A program made the translations under genes and the position numbers. Shown piece after piece: positions 11,641-23,145 of a DNA stretch of 64,000 bases. Origin of the DNA: Metellina segmentata (lineage: Eukaryota; Arthropoda; Arachnida; Araneae; Tetragnathidae); assembly GCA_947359465.1 (NCBI GenBank), contig OX375872.1:10052137-10116136 (forward strand). The letters run 5' to 3'. The notes below the pieces were generated by a model, which made no database searches, was not told the DNA's origin, and saw only the letters and a program-made list of their open reading frames with translations. The stretch's first letter is position 1, and each line of letters begins with the position of its first letter.

Positions 11641-11871
11641 TCGATCCGAGACTGAAGGGAGCTACTGTGATGTCCTTTTGGAATAGTAGTACTGCTAAAA
11701 AGTATTTCGGAGATTGTGTATTAAATAAAAAGTATTTGGAATAGTAATGAAAATGCGTCCAAGATTGAATAATAAACAAAAGTATTTGTAATATCAAAAT
11801 GGGGGGGGGGGGGTTCATTGTATAACAAATAAAAGTATTTGGAATGGTAATATCAAAATGTGTTCATTGTA

Positions 11872-13441
11872 TCTATATAAATAAGAATGGAGTGTTTGTT
11901 TGTACATTCAATATTTTCGACCCATTTCAAGTTTTCTATCCGTTTTGGACCCTTCTGATGCCGAATCCGCCTTTTTCTCGTTTGGTGTCTGTCTGTCTGT
12001 CTGTCTGTCTGTATGTTGTGCCCTATACACGTCCACGCGGTTTAAGATATTTTCATGGAAATTTGCATACAGTGAGTACTTATCTTCATTTAGTGAGTGG
12101 CATTGGTTGCGAAAGTCTGTCTGTCCGTCTTTCTGTTCTATGTTCGATTTTGTGTTTGTGTGTTTGTGTACACATCACATGAATTGTATTCCAGATATTT
12201 GATTGCATTGTATTTTATTTTATACATTATCTATTAGTTTAGTGAATGCAATATTAAACATTTCTTTATTGTTATATATAGTTGAGTTTCATGCTAAAAC
12301 ACCTGAGTAAGAATACTTAAATCAACCATAATTTGGTAGTTTTGGAAAAATTGGAATGTCTATTGAATATTACGATTACTTCGATTGCTTTACCAGTACT
12401 GCTGAAAAAGTAATTATACTTCAAAAAAAAAATTATGGAATTTCATCTCTGATACTTCATTTATTTCGAGTCTTATTTTTATTCTTTGCGCAATGAAAAC
12501 GATTTCCGAATATTTGGGACAGACGATATTTTTCAATGAAACGAGAATGAACAAGATCGAGCAAGCAGTGATATTTTTTCTGGTTCTTTCGCTCTGAATT
12601 AATTTCACATTTCTAAATTTTGTACACTTTTAGTTGTAAGGTGTGGCAACTGTGCGAGATCAAGAGATAAAATTGAATCGCAAATTAATATCTTTAGAAC
12701 AATTTTTTGCGACATCTTGTATTTTGTTTTACTTTGCTGTTTCCTGTTTTAAATATTTATTATTTTAATAAATGTGTTTTCCTTCTCATCACACGCAACA
12801 GCACCACAAAGTATTAGACTTAAAAATGTTAGGTAAGTCAGTATAAATTTTCAGTAAATTTTAAGTGTAGTTATGCCATTATTGAAAGAATAATGCCGTT
12901 ATTTAAAGAATAATGCCGTTATTGAAAGAATAATAATGTTTATTAATCCAAACTAGAACTTTTTCCAACATTAAAAAATTCGATGTAATAATTACAGGAG
13001 AAGATTGCAAAATTTCACAATGTCGCATACCGGAGGCAAGAGTGCCACAAGTAAAAAAATATTGTTTTGTTGACTATGAGTGCGAGAGCACTCGCCGTAA
13101 ATCGTAATTTTAATTAATTGAGTTGAACATGAAAATAACTTAAGAAAGGGAATTCCAAATCTTCCTATAAATCGTCTTTTATAGTAATAACCTTAGTATC
13201 AACTTTCGTCATTTTGTAGCTTTGTCATACAGCAATTGTGCGATGTATGTGAAATGTATTACATGAATGGATATGCATGTGTAGGATTTGTGTCCAAAGT
13301 AAGTTGTAGAAAATATAAAGATGGCGAAAGATGTTAAAATAAATTTTATTCTACAAAAAACGTAAGTCATTATATATTTTGATTATCTCTTCAATCTAGA
13401 GTAAACCAATTCAAACCGAGTAAGGTCGGGTATTTTGCTAG
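11872..13441 (+). mobile_element. Non-autonomous Helitron, family 1, copy 2 (1570 bp)
   Basis: It has the same TCTATATAAATAAGAATGG start and GGGTATTTTGCTAG end as copy 1, again between A and T. It differs by point changes, a shorter TGTC tract and three instead of seven 20-bp units (12875-12934). Joining the flanks gives ATTGTA|TAATAAATAAA, exactly the host minisatellite unit, so there is no duplication. Open frames at 11844-12202 lie in the microsatellite and are not genes. Confidence 0.9.
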
Positions 13442-13779
13442 TAATAAATAAAAAATATTTGAAATGGGAATCTGGGAATGTAAAATGTGACGGAGGGTGG
13501 GGGGGTTGGAGAGAGATTGTATAATAAATAAAAGTATTTGCAATGGTAATGAAAATGGGTCTGAGATTGAATAACACATAAAGGTATTTGGAATGGTAAT
13601 GAAAATGTGTCCAAGATTGTATAATAAAAACCAAAATTTGATAATAATATCAAAATGTGTCGGAAATTGCACAAAAATAAATTTATTTGGAAGGTAAATG
13701 TATAAATGTGTCCTCCACACAAGATTGTATAATAAATAAAAATATTCGAATGGGAATGTAAATTGTGTTGGAAATTGTA

Positions 13780-14293
13780 TCTCTAATATTATAAAAGGAA
13801 GTGTTTGTTTGTTTGGGGCCGCAAAATCCTGATGATTCTATGGCACTTACAGCAATGAGATTTGTCACGCAGGTAGTCCGAATTATTTGCAATTTTTGGG
13901 TCGCGGCGAATTTTAAAATTCAATCTAGAAGATTTTTAAATGAATTTAATAGTTTTATTCTCCATCGCTTTTTCAAACGTGGAGAACTTTTTCTACCCGT
14001 GTGACCTTGCAGTCAGGGTTTGGAAACATGCCAAGTTTTTTTCATCCGCGGAACGCGTGGAAAATTTTTTTTTTTCATTTCCGCTTTGATTTTGCGCGGA
14101 CGAATAAATTTCCAGCCAGACGATAAATCTTTCAACTGAAGTCAGTTCTTTTTTCTATCTCCAAGACCGTTAAAGATAGAGTAAAAATTTCAACGGATTT
14201 GTAATCTGCGGAAAATTTCAATTTAGATTGATACGTAAAATCAGTACCCGGCGTTGCCCGTGCACGTGCACGGGCTAGCCACGAAGTGGCTAG
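13780..14293 (+). mobile_element. Non-autonomous Helitron, family 2 (514 bp)
   Basis: Starts TCTCTAATATTATAAAAGG after A and ends GAAGTGGCTAG before T. Rejoined flanks give ATTGTA|TAGTAAATAAAAG, the minisatellite unit. The 3' end carries a perfect 20-bp palindrome at 14256-14275 (GCCCGTGCACGTGCACGGGC), abutting an 8-bp stem hairpin at 14275-14293 (CTAGCCAC / GAA / GTGGCTAG). It has no Rep/helicase gene. Confidence 0.85.
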
Positions 14294-14799
14294 TAGTAAA
14301 TAAAAGTATTTGGAATAGTACTGAGACAATGTCTCGGAGATTGAATAAAAAAAAATTATTTGAAATGTTAAAGTCGAAGTGTGTCGGAGATTGAATAAAA
14401 AAAAGTATTTGGAATAGTAATGTCAAAATGCGTCAGTTTTCGGAGATTGTGTAATAAATAAAGGTAATTGGAATAGTAATGTAAAATGTGTCGTTTGGTT
14501 GGTTGATTTGGGTTTTGTGGTACAAGATCCAGTAGCGGACAAACTGCGCCAAACGCAGGACAAAATTATACCCAGTGTGAAATCAATAAAGTGTTTAAAC
14601 ATCTACCCAGCAATAAAAGCAGATTAAAATAAGCATGTACGTTCCTTTAAAATATTTAGATCATAAAAAGTATAATATCATCATGAACATAATAATAAAT
14701 TGTATTGGTAAAGTAATGGAGTTTTAAAAAAATGATAGGTAACAAAATAAGAAGGAATTCAGAAATTATGTTTTGTAAGAATCTATGTAGATTTGGGTG

Positions 14800-15122
14800 G
14801 AGACTTTCCTGAACCCAATCGTGTAAGTTTAAAATTGTTATGAAAATAGTACTGGTGGTAACGATTCAAAACAGCGAAATCAATTAAAATATAGGGAATG
14901 ATGAAAGGAACTCCACACTCTCCTAATAATCTCCTAATAAAAGATGCCTGTAAGTAAAACGCGTGTGTCTGATGCGTAGACGAGTTAAAAGCACATCGGA
15001 GTGTCGTATTTGTAACGCCTGCCATAATGAAATGCTTGACCGGATGCTGTGGAGCTTAATGTGACTCTGCATGTTACAGTCGCTGAGCCAATCGTTAAAA
15101 GTGATGTCCCGGACAACTTGTT
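14800..15122 (-). pseudogene. jockey-type LINE, C-terminal tail fragment
   Basis: The minus strand reads HSDVLLTRLRIRHTRFTYRH with LLLG after it, the conserved segment downstream of RNase H in jockey-type elements; the LINE tail at 47960-48260 has the related TRLRIGHTFLLTHRHLLL. After a frameshift near 14945 it continues as CGVPFIIPYILIDFAVLNRY, a decayed form of the C-terminal zinc-knuckle region with one cysteine of the knuckle visible. Upstream RT and RNase H domains are absent, so this is a 5'-truncated copy. It borders the minisatellite at 15123. Confidence 0.7.
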
Positions 15123-15377
15123 CCATATGTGTCGGAGATTGTATAATCAATAAAAGTATTTGGTAAGTAAATTCTAATGCCAAAAGTGCGAGACAATATA
15201 GTAATGTCAAAATGTGCGAGACTGTATTAAATTAAAGTATTTGGAGTAGTAATGTCAAAATCTTCAAGACTATAATAAATAAAAGTAATTGGAAAAGTAA
15301 TGTCAAAATATGCGAGACTATAATAAATAAAATTATTTGGAAGAGTAATGTCAAAATGGGTCTGCAGATCGACATTG

Positions 15378-15658
15378 TTAATTATTGTGGCACTGGAGCA
15401 ACACAACGGGCTATTGGCGACGGTCCGGGATCAATCCCAAAGGGAAAGACTCCTCGTCATTTTGAATCACGGTCAGATGACGAGGTCTACAGCTGAGCTG
15501 GCACCTCACTCTCCTAACTTCCACACCACGTTAACGTGAGGACATTTTAGGCCGCGACAGATTTAACGTGCACCAGTCCCCTTGTACACGACGTTTGGCC
15601 CAAATTTCAAACTCGGACCCCTCCGGTTGCTAATCCAACTTGGCTACCGGTGCCCCCC
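15378..15658 (-). mobile_element. tRNA-derived SINE, near full length
   Basis: Read on the minus strand it starts at an A-box-like head near 15655, passes the AGCAACCGGAGGGG segment and a decayed B box, then CCTCGTCATCTGACCGTGAT, and ends at TGTTGCTCCAGTG near 15390. It matches the copies at 16678, 35876 and 59268. Confidence 0.75.
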
Positions 15659-15717
15659 GAAACTTTTCGAACATTATAAAATATATAAGTGCATTTGGAA
15701 TAGTAATGGCAAAATGG

Positions 15718-16677
15718 AATATCCTGACGTCTGCACCAACAAATTGACATGATTAAAAGTATTTCACTAAAACTGCATTTTTTATTTAATATTCTTTTTA
15801 CTTTTTATTTTTTATTTTTTCTGTTGGATTAATCGAAGCAGAGATAGATGAGTGGTATAAGTCCATTTTTTCATACATCGCGATATTTAAGGGTTTAAAT
15901 TCATTTTAAAATAGTATTCGCAAACGTTACTCAATTTGGATAATGTTTTTAACACTATAAACCTGTTACATTTTACTATGCAATAATAATTATTAAAATT
16001 GTTAAAGAAAATAAACTCGTTTATTTTTAAAGTGGACTTATACCACCTTCAAAAATAACGGCTCATATAGTAATTCGAATAGAATTTGAAAGGCTGTTTT
16101 TTAATACGATTTCAAATGATTGAATGCATTTTTCTCTGATTGTAATTTTGAGAACATTTCTGCACAAGAAACCGCGATAACTAACATGCACGACATATTT
16201 TGGATGAAATTAAGTGTTCTGATTTTGATATTTGTTTTGGAGGGCTAAAAACTAGAGTAAAATATTTCTTTTGAAGGAAAACTTTTGAGAGAGGTTTCAG
16301 TGTTGTAGCGTAAGGAAAATTTTCAAAAATTCATGTTTTCTTTTTCACTATTCCCAATATCCCATGAGTAGAAGTAATATTATGTGTTTCAGTTCAGGAT
16401 CTAGCTTATATGTTTAGGAGACTGCAAAGTTTTATCCAAATTTACTCATACATTCTCTAGTACTAATGTTTTTCGTTGACGTCATTTTTTAACCTTAAAT
16501 TTCCAATGCCTTCTAATCCAGTGTTTTTAAAGTTGTTTTACCTTAAAAAGCAGGAAATCCCATTTTTTAAAATTTTAACAATTCATTAATAAGACTGAAC
16601 GTAGTCAGATGCCTTGAGCAGAGTAACCACAGATTGCACTCCATGTGCACAACTGCAACGATTGTGTACATTTTGGA
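15718..16677. other. AT-rich stretch with a spaced inverted repeat
   Basis: GTGGTATAAGTCCA (15852-15865) is repeated inverted as TGGACTTATACCAC (16033-16046), a perfect 14-bp pair 167 bases apart. This could be the termini of a roughly 200-bp MITE, but I see no clear target duplication. The rest of the stretch has no recognised feature. Confidence 0.45.
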
Positions 16678-16966
16678 GGGGCGTTGTAGTCCTGTTGGAA
16701 GAGTAACGGATTAGCAACCAGAGGGGTGCGAGTTTGCATTGAACCAAAGACCTTCGTGTACAAAGGGGTCGGGTGCATGTTAAATCTGTTGTAGCCTCAG
16801 ATGTCCTCACGTTGGCGTTGTGTGGAAATTTGGAGAGTAGGGTGCCATCTCATGTGTGATTCGTCATCTGACCGTGATTCAAGGTTACGTGGTACTTGTC
16901 CTTTCGGGTTTGATCCCGGAAGTCCTCAATAGTCCATTGTGTTACTCTTGTGTGACGTTAATTAAA
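16678..16966 (+). mobile_element. tRNA-derived SINE, near full length
   Basis: The head TGGAAGAGTAACGGATTAGC is followed by a weakened B box, the CTCAGATGTCCTCACGTTGG segment, GTCATCTGACCGTGATTCA, and the 3' end TGTGACGTTAATTAA. It is in the opposite orientation to the copy at 15378. The small open frame on the other strand is not a gene. Confidence 0.75.
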
Positions 16967-17079
16967 TACCTACTGATGTAATTTTTAAATTTATCACGGC
17001 ATTCATAACAATAATAATAATTAATAAAATTTCCAAACAAGTGGTAAATTTCCAAACAAGTGCAAGTGGTAAATTTTCT

Positions 17080-17560
17080 GAATGAAGAGGTACTAGTTCA
17101 TACTCGAATTGAGTATTGACATGTCCTTGGACTTGGAAATGGGCTTCGTCTGTCCACAAAATGTGCCATGGCCATTCATTGTCCACTTCCATGCGAGCAA
17201 GAAATTCTAAAGCAAAAGTTTGTCTTACTAGAAGGTCAGCAGGAAGCAACTCCTGAACATGGGTAATTTTGTATGTATAGCAATGCAGAATGTTTCGTAC
17301 AATTTTATGCACCGTGCTCACAGGCATCTTCTAAGTTCAGGCAATTCCCCGTGCTGTGCACGTTTGCACACCACCGCTCGTGTCTACCTGGAATGCTGTG
17401 GCCACATCTTCTACTGACGTCGAAGCAATTGGTTTCTTCCCTCTGCAGATTTCACTTCAAAATGGCAGACATCGGACCACAGCATTTTTTCATACACTTT
17501 ACTGTCCGAAACTTCTTCAGAGCTACTGGCGCACAGTCACCGTTCTTATAGCAGAGCTCG
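17080..17560 (-). pseudogene. mariner-like (IS630/Tc1/mariner) transposase fragment
   Basis: The minus strand reads PVSTVHKIVRNILHCYTYKI (end of the helix-turn-helix region), then LLPADLLVRQTFALEFLARM, then WHILWTDEAHFQVQGHVNTQ, which carries the first catalytic Asp in WTDEAHF. Upstream, toward 17560, the N-terminus is frameshifted. Downstream the sequence jumps to PLHSENLPLALVWK and breaks off before the second and third catalytic residues. No termini were found. A dead fragment. Confidence 0.65.
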
Positions 17561-17582
17561 ATCCTTCATTGAAAGAGTCGTG

Positions 17583-19388
17583 ACGAGCTTCTCAGACGCA
17601 ATATGAGGAACCCCACGTTTTTATAAGAAATGTAATGAGTCGTGCGCATGACGTCTTTTATTTTGTATATTATGACGCTTATAGCGCCATCTATTGCTAA
17701 AATTTGGAACTATTATTTTCTTTTGCCATAACTTTTCTTCTTTCTTCGAGTATATTCAGTTCAAATTTCAGATCATTCTGAGCAGTGGTTCTTTTTTTAC
17801 AGCTTTTTGAAAGTTGAACTTTATTTTTCCATGTAGATAACATTTTGGTCTACGATGCAATGATATCTAGAAACAAAAACGGTACGAACTTTTGCACCAA
17901 CTCAATACATTCATTTCGTTTTCAAACAAATTCAATAAAGAATCAGTGTCATAGTCCCCATTTTTAGCTTCAGTTTGTTTGCCACAAACCCTGCATGTCT
18001 AAAGACCTTTTTTTCAGTGCATTTGAATCAACGATGAATAAATATAGATTTAACATTGTCGTCTATGAGAGCCATACGGGACAGAATAAAATTAACGACT
18101 TATCCAACGACAAAGTATCTAGGTTTTTTCTGCAATAATATTTGGAACAGTAGTAGTTTTAAACAGCAGTTTCGTAGTAGTAGTTGCGAACTGTTTTTCG
18201 GCTTGTACAATGGCAGTTCGATGATTTTTGGTTTTATTGCTCAAGGTCTAAAAGCTGACTTAATACGGCAAGTCCAAGAGAAAATTAATAAAACCAATAT
18301 AAATTCGAAAATAAATAATAAAATGCATTACAAATTAAGTCAAATTGAGAATAGTAGAGAATTTAGAAAACATGTTGGTCAACAGTTCGAGTACAAAATA
18401 AGCTGTAGAAATTAAAAAAATATTAAAATCAACTACATGAAAAAAAACTAAGGTAAAACTAAACTAAACGAAAAAAACCACCAATAGAATAACCGAGGAC
18501 GTTTATTACGTTAATAATGATTCTATTCCAAGGAAAGGGCGAAGAATCTGATTCTATTCTGTTACAAGAAAAGAAGCAATTGAGTCTGAATGATTAAAAT
18601 TAAGGAAATGACCAATCGATTTATCCAATAATAAACTTCTACAGAGTTGGCAACAATTCTATTCGAAGAAAAGGAGCAATAAAATCGTTCCACAGAAAGA
18701 TCCAAAAGCACCAAGAATCTTTAATGGTTGAAAGAATCCATAGATTCTGTAGAAAATGTGGTTACTAAGTCCTGAAGCATGTTGTGGATTCAAAACAACA
18801 CTACACTACTAGGAAATCTCGGAGGGGGACTTTCGACTGCGAGCATTCTTGCCAGAGATCTTATCTGGTTAAAAGTATCCTCGGACAGTGTAGCTGACCT
18901 GGAAATGACCTCCCTCCGTGAGCTAATTATACGCACCATTTACAAATAAGACTCCAAAGTGGAGCTAGGTTTCATGTTTACTCATCACAATCCCAGGAAA
19001 ATTGACAGCTCGAGTTGATGGAAACGATTGTAGCGAACGAGTTAAAAAAAATTATCTTTTCTTCGTCAAAATTAAAATTTTTTTTTTTTTATTTAAAAAA
19101 TTTTTTGTTTGGATCTTAGAACATATGTGACGAATTTGAAGTCTAAATATGTAACATCGACCCAGTTCCAAGCCATTAATCCTCCTGGGGTTCGTGTCAA
19201 CGAGTTATCTCGTCAGTAACACACTTGACCGGAATTTGATAGACGAGGTATGCTGTCAGTGGAAAATTGACCTGATCTGGATATCCGTCTCATCATAAGA
19301 AAACGGCAATACCTTGAAATATTTCGTCATTAGGAAATGGGTTGGATCGTGATGAACAAGACATGTCGTCGAAACCATTTGGTAGGTA
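17583..19388. other. Unassigned sequence with one orphan open frame
   Basis: A 119-codon plus-strand frame at 18056-18415 is rich in Lys, Asn and Ser and matches nothing I know. Its upstream half runs through an A/T-biased stretch, so it may be chance. At 19190-19380 ACGAGTTATCTCGTC and related palindromic motifs recur (see 8416 and 58740). No transposon end is convincing. Confidence 0.35.
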
Positions 19389-19432
19389 TTTTAATTAACG
19401 TCACACTGGAGCAACGCAACGGACTATGGGCT
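19389..19432 (-). mobile_element. SINE 3' fragment
   Basis: AACGTCACACTGGAGCAACG, followed by CAACGGACTATGGGCTACGG, is the minus-strand 3' end of the main SINE. Only this end is present. About 100 bases further on a plus-strand copy begins. Confidence 0.6.
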
Positions 19433-19530
19433 ACGGTCCGTGAATGTTAACACACATACACAAAAAAAAAAAGCGAATTTCCTTCACAGATATATATTTA
19501 TATGTATAGAATTGTTTCTGAAATAAATGG

Positions 19531-19798
19531 GCCTCAGTATTCAGTTGGAAGAGTAGCGGATTAACAACCAGAGGGTTGCAAGTTCGAAACTCGATCCAAC
19601 CAAAGACCTTCGTGTACGCGTTAAATCTGCGTGATCTCAAATGTCCTCACGTTTCGTAGCGTAGAATTTTGAAGAGTGGAAGTACCAGATAAGTTGTTGA
19701 CGTGGTCATCTGACCATGATTCCAAGAGGTGTCCTTGGAACTTTTACTTCGAGATTTAATCTGTATCGTTGCCAATAGCCCGCTGTGTTACTATAGTC
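19531..19798 (+). mobile_element. tRNA-derived SINE adjoining the hAT element
   Basis: Starts at CAGTTGGAAGAGTAGCGGA, has GTTCGAAACTC as a decayed B box, and carries a subfamily-specific GTAGAATTTTGAAGAGTGG segment. It ends at GCTGTGTTACTATAGTC directly against the hAT terminus. A partial SINE of the same subfamily (GTAGAATTTTGTAGAGTGG) lies on the far side of that hAT at 39602, so the hAT probably landed in a SINE pair. Confidence 0.7.
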
Positions 19799-19954
19799 CA
19801 GTGGTCGGCAAACCGCAGCTCTTTAGCCACTTGAGCGCGGCTCTGCCACGAATCGATTTCGACTAAATGCTGGCAGTAACTATACCGCCGGTGATGCGAG
19901 GAAAAAAGCAGTTGACGAACTTCACAAGAATCAAGAAAGTTCTGTATTTAATTA

Positions 19955-20990
19955 TTGTGTTCAATCTTAATATTGCGTTTTCTTGTTAGTCAGGATATTG
20001 CTAAGCGAGGGAAACCATACACAGACGGTGAATACATTAAAAGTTGCTTTATAAATGTGTCCGAAGAGCTATATTTTGAAATTTTAAGAACGTGGCAGAA
20101 ATTCTTAAAAAAATTAAACTTACCACTATTTGCTAAAACAGTAAAAGACAGAACAGTCAAAATATCTTTGAATATAAACTTAACTTTGTTTAAACTTAAC
20201 TTAAAGAAACTTAAATTTGTTGTTTCAGCTTTATCAATAGCTGTTGACGAATCTCGTGACATAAATGACACAGCGCAAGTTTCACCTTTTGTTCGATTTA
20301 TTTCGTCTTCGGGTCCTAAAGAAGAACTTTTAGGATTATTGCCACTGAAAGATTAAACACGTGGCGAGGATATTGTAAATGCTGTCATTGAATGCATGGA
20401 GAAACATCATATACCACTCGATAAAATTGTATGGGGTAAAAAGTATGACCGGAGTGAGAAAAAATTCATCACGAGATACTTGTTAAACCATTGCATCATT
20501 CATCAAGAAACGCTTTGTATGCAGACTTTTCCAGAAGAAATTTGGCAATGTTATGGAATTGGTGGTCAAGATAGTCAACACAATTGTAGCTACAGCTCTT
20601 TATCGTCGCTAATTTAAAGAATTTTTATTTGAAATCGAGAGTGAATACGCACAGATCTACTACTGCATAATAAGGTACGTTGGCTTTTAAGAGAAAACGT
20701 TTTAAAACGTTTCACTTCCTTATTATTTGCAATTAAAGCATTTATCTTTGAGAAAGGGTGTTAACTACTTTGAACTAACGGACGATCGGTGGATCCAAAA
20801 ATTTTATTTCATGACAGAGATTACGTTTTATCTAAATAAATTTAATCGTAAACTACAGGGGAATGGAAACATAATTTATTCGATGTTGGAAGAAATCATT
20901 TCATTCGAAAACAAATTATCCCTTTTTGCTCAAGATTTTGAAAGAGAAACATTTATTCCTTTTCCAAGCCTGCTGGAACATCGCCAAGTA
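19955..20990 (+). pseudogene. hAT transposase (GTF2IRD2/ZBED-like), 5' part
   Basis: Segments in order: IAKRGKPYTDGEYIKSCF near 19995, then ALSIAVDESRDINDTAQVS near 20230 with the first catalytic Asp in the AVDES block. These are followed by SSGPKEELLGLLPLKD, then CMEKHHIPLDKIVWG near 20393, NHCIIHQETLC near 20490 and WIQKFYFMTEITFYLNKFN near 20793. The part ends at FPSLLEHRQ, where the mariner interrupts. A deletion after LDKIVWG has removed the usual TDGAPSM motif with the second Asp. At least three frame changes or stops occur. It resembles the domesticated-looking hAT proteins named GTF2IRD2 in arthropod annotations. It is inactive. Confidence 0.75.
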
Positions 20991-21064
20991 TTAGGTATAC
21001 AACTTTGCTTCCGCCTTTTTTTTCCCGAAATTCGAGGCCTTATTGTAAAAAACTGGTCATACAT

Positions 21065-21588
21065 TCATGATTTACAGTATTGTCCATCGGTGGCCTCTAC
21101 TTTCTCCCATCTTTCGGGCAGCGTACGAATCCCGAGTTGAAAAAACTGGTCATCTTTTGAAGCGATCCACGAATCGATCCAATTTTTTACTTCTTCATAA
21201 GACCGGAAGTGCTGGTCATTCAGGCCGTGTGTCATTGATCGAAACAAGTGATAGTCAGAGATAGCAACGTCTGGAGAATACGGCGTGTGGGATAGGACTT
21301 CCCATTTCAACGTTTACAAGTATGTCTTGACCACTTTCGCAACATGGGGTCGATCATTTTCATGCTACAAAATCACTTTATTGTGTCTTTCGTTGAATCG
21401 CGGCCGTTTGTCTTTCAATGCTCGGCTCAAACGCATTAATTTAGTTCGATAACGATCGCATGTGATTATTTCAGTAGGTTTTAACAGCTCATAATACACT
21501 ACGCCGAGCTGGTCCCACCAAATACAGAGCCAGACATTGGAGCCGTAAATATTCGGTTTGGCCGTCAACGTGGAAGGATGGCCGGGAT
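21065..21588 (-). pseudogene. mariner A transposase, C-terminal half
   Basis: It continues exactly from the N-terminal half at the glycine of GYPG, as HPSTLTAKPNIYGSNVWLCI, then WWDQLGVVYYELLKPTEII. The second catalytic block reads HENDRPHVA where the family has HDNARPHVA, so the catalytic Asp is Glu. The third block, YSPDVAISDYHLFRSM, keeps its Asp. Stops occur just before HENDRPHVA and again after KTYL. It ends at TLPERWEKVEATDGQY, a normal mariner C-terminus. Inactive. Confidence 0.85.
21580..21588. repeat. 9-bp target-site duplication, left
   Basis: GGCCGGGAT (21580-21588) is repeated at 38159-38167 on the other side of the insert. Both copies are mariner coding sequence (the YPG codons), so deleting one copy plus the insert restores the reading of mariner. 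The first six bases also follow the left copy at 30233-30238, next to the gap. Confidence 0.9.
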
Positions 21589-22647
21589 GCATACTCGGAA
21601 ACCCTCACGCTTTCAGCACCTCTTGGCGAGTTGGCGATAGAAAGAGCTTTGAGAACCGAAGTCTGGGGAAATTGGCAATCCTTCTCAATTTCTCAAGCAA
21701 CCCTACTACGTTGTAAAAAAGATCGCCATTTTTTTTATCGCTGAGTGCTATGATTTTCCGTATGATTTTTTTGTGTGGATATTCTAAATATATGTTGACA
21801 TTCAATATTGTAATGTATAGATTTTTTTTTTGTAATTCGTTAACTGTCTGTTTTGTAACTACTTTGAAGAATTGGTTGATGCAAGAAGCAGGCGGCAAAA
21901 ACGTACCCCCATGTAAACAAATTATATATGTTTACAATTATTTGAAATTTAGTCAACAATTGCCTTTTGTTATGATTTTTACAATATAAAATGATCACTG
22001 ACTCTAAAACTCGTCAAATAGAAAGAATTGATGAGAATGTATTTGTTTTTTGTGGAACTTATTCGACCTTATAACCTACACAGTGTTTGTATTTTCATAA
22101 TATAGTTTCTTATGAATCAAATCTCTTGTTTGATCGTCTACCTGATATAATCTCACCACTGTTTGTTGAGACAACTAGTAGTAAATATAAACTTAGTAAA
22201 AGCAGTTATCAATAATAAGTATTAAGATTTAAGCAAAGTAATTTTTTGTAAACAAATACACTTCTCGATTTGTTTCACTCATTTGAGCTCAAGATAACAA
22301 CAAAATTTAAATTGAAAAAATATTCCATTTTGACTGTTTTCAATAGCTTTCTTTAAACAAAGTTTTTTCTATCTCATATCCTATAATTATAGCACTTGCA
22401 TTTGGGCTGCTATGGAGGCAGAATTTTTTTACACGCATTACCATTTTAAGCCTTAACGGTCATTAGTCACCTCTCACATAACAACAGTACTATGTCTCTG
22501 TGGTCGTAAGTCACCTCTCACGTGACGACAACAGTGCTTTGTCTCTGAAGTCGTGTCTCACCTAACAACATTACTTTGTCGCTGCAGTCAATATGTCACA
22601 TGGGTGGTGATAAGACTGATCCTGTCAAAATTCGCTGTCTGTGAAAT

Positions 22648-23064
22648 GTGGGCACAATTGCCTTGTCAATTAAAATTCTCAAGATCCTTATGAAGTTGTG
22701 GGAACTACGATGGAGTAGAGATACAATATGTAGAAGAATGCACAAGTTTTTTCCCACTCCAGATGTTAGTCAATACGTGTACCACCCCATAAAATCCCAG
22801 CTACTCGCAGGCCATAATTGCTTTCCGGAATACTTTTTTAAAAACTTTTTTTTCTTCAGAAACCAAGTTTCTGATCTGTGTCAGTGTGGAGAGATTGGCG
22901 ACTCACCATTACATCTTCCACTGTAAACTCATGGAACACCTTAGGGGTGATCTCCTTTTCCTAAAAGAGGCTACCAAAACTTACTCGCAACACCCTCAGT
23001 GTCACCAGGCCCTCCTGGCCTTGGACAGATTTGTGACTGCCAAACTTATGCCTCGTTTACCCTA
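22648..23064 (+). pseudogene. R1-like LINE, C-terminal tail (left copy)
   Basis: GTIALSIKILKILMKLWELR and then PIKSQLLAGHNCFPEYF resemble the segment after RNase H in R1/jockey-type elements. CQCGEIGDSPLH begins the C-terminal zinc knuckle, and after a frameshift the reading continues HCKLMEHLRGD and LLALDRFVTAKLMP to a stop near 23064. The counterpart in the right copy is 36466-36930. No RT remains. Confidence 0.6.
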
Positions 23065-23145
23065 ACTCTTCAAACCTCCCATTCTTCACAGCATAGGTAA
23101 GTTGGTAGGTATTTTGAGTAGTAGTGTGATGAACCGTTTACTGTT

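Larger units (their letters stand above)
11641..15365 (+). repeat. About 50-bp minisatellite array broken by insertions
   Basis: The unit reads roughly ATTGTATAATAAATAAAAG, then TATTTGGAATAGTAATG, then TCAAAATGTGTCGGAG. It covers 11641-11871, 13442-13779, 14294-14496 and 15123-15365, with one further unit near 15660-15715. Two Helitrons (11872-13441 and 13780-14293), an interspersed repeat and a LINE tail separate these blocks. Units have diverged strongly. A 13-G run interrupts one unit at 11801-11813. Across both Helitrons the array reads continuously once they are removed. Confidence 0.8.
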
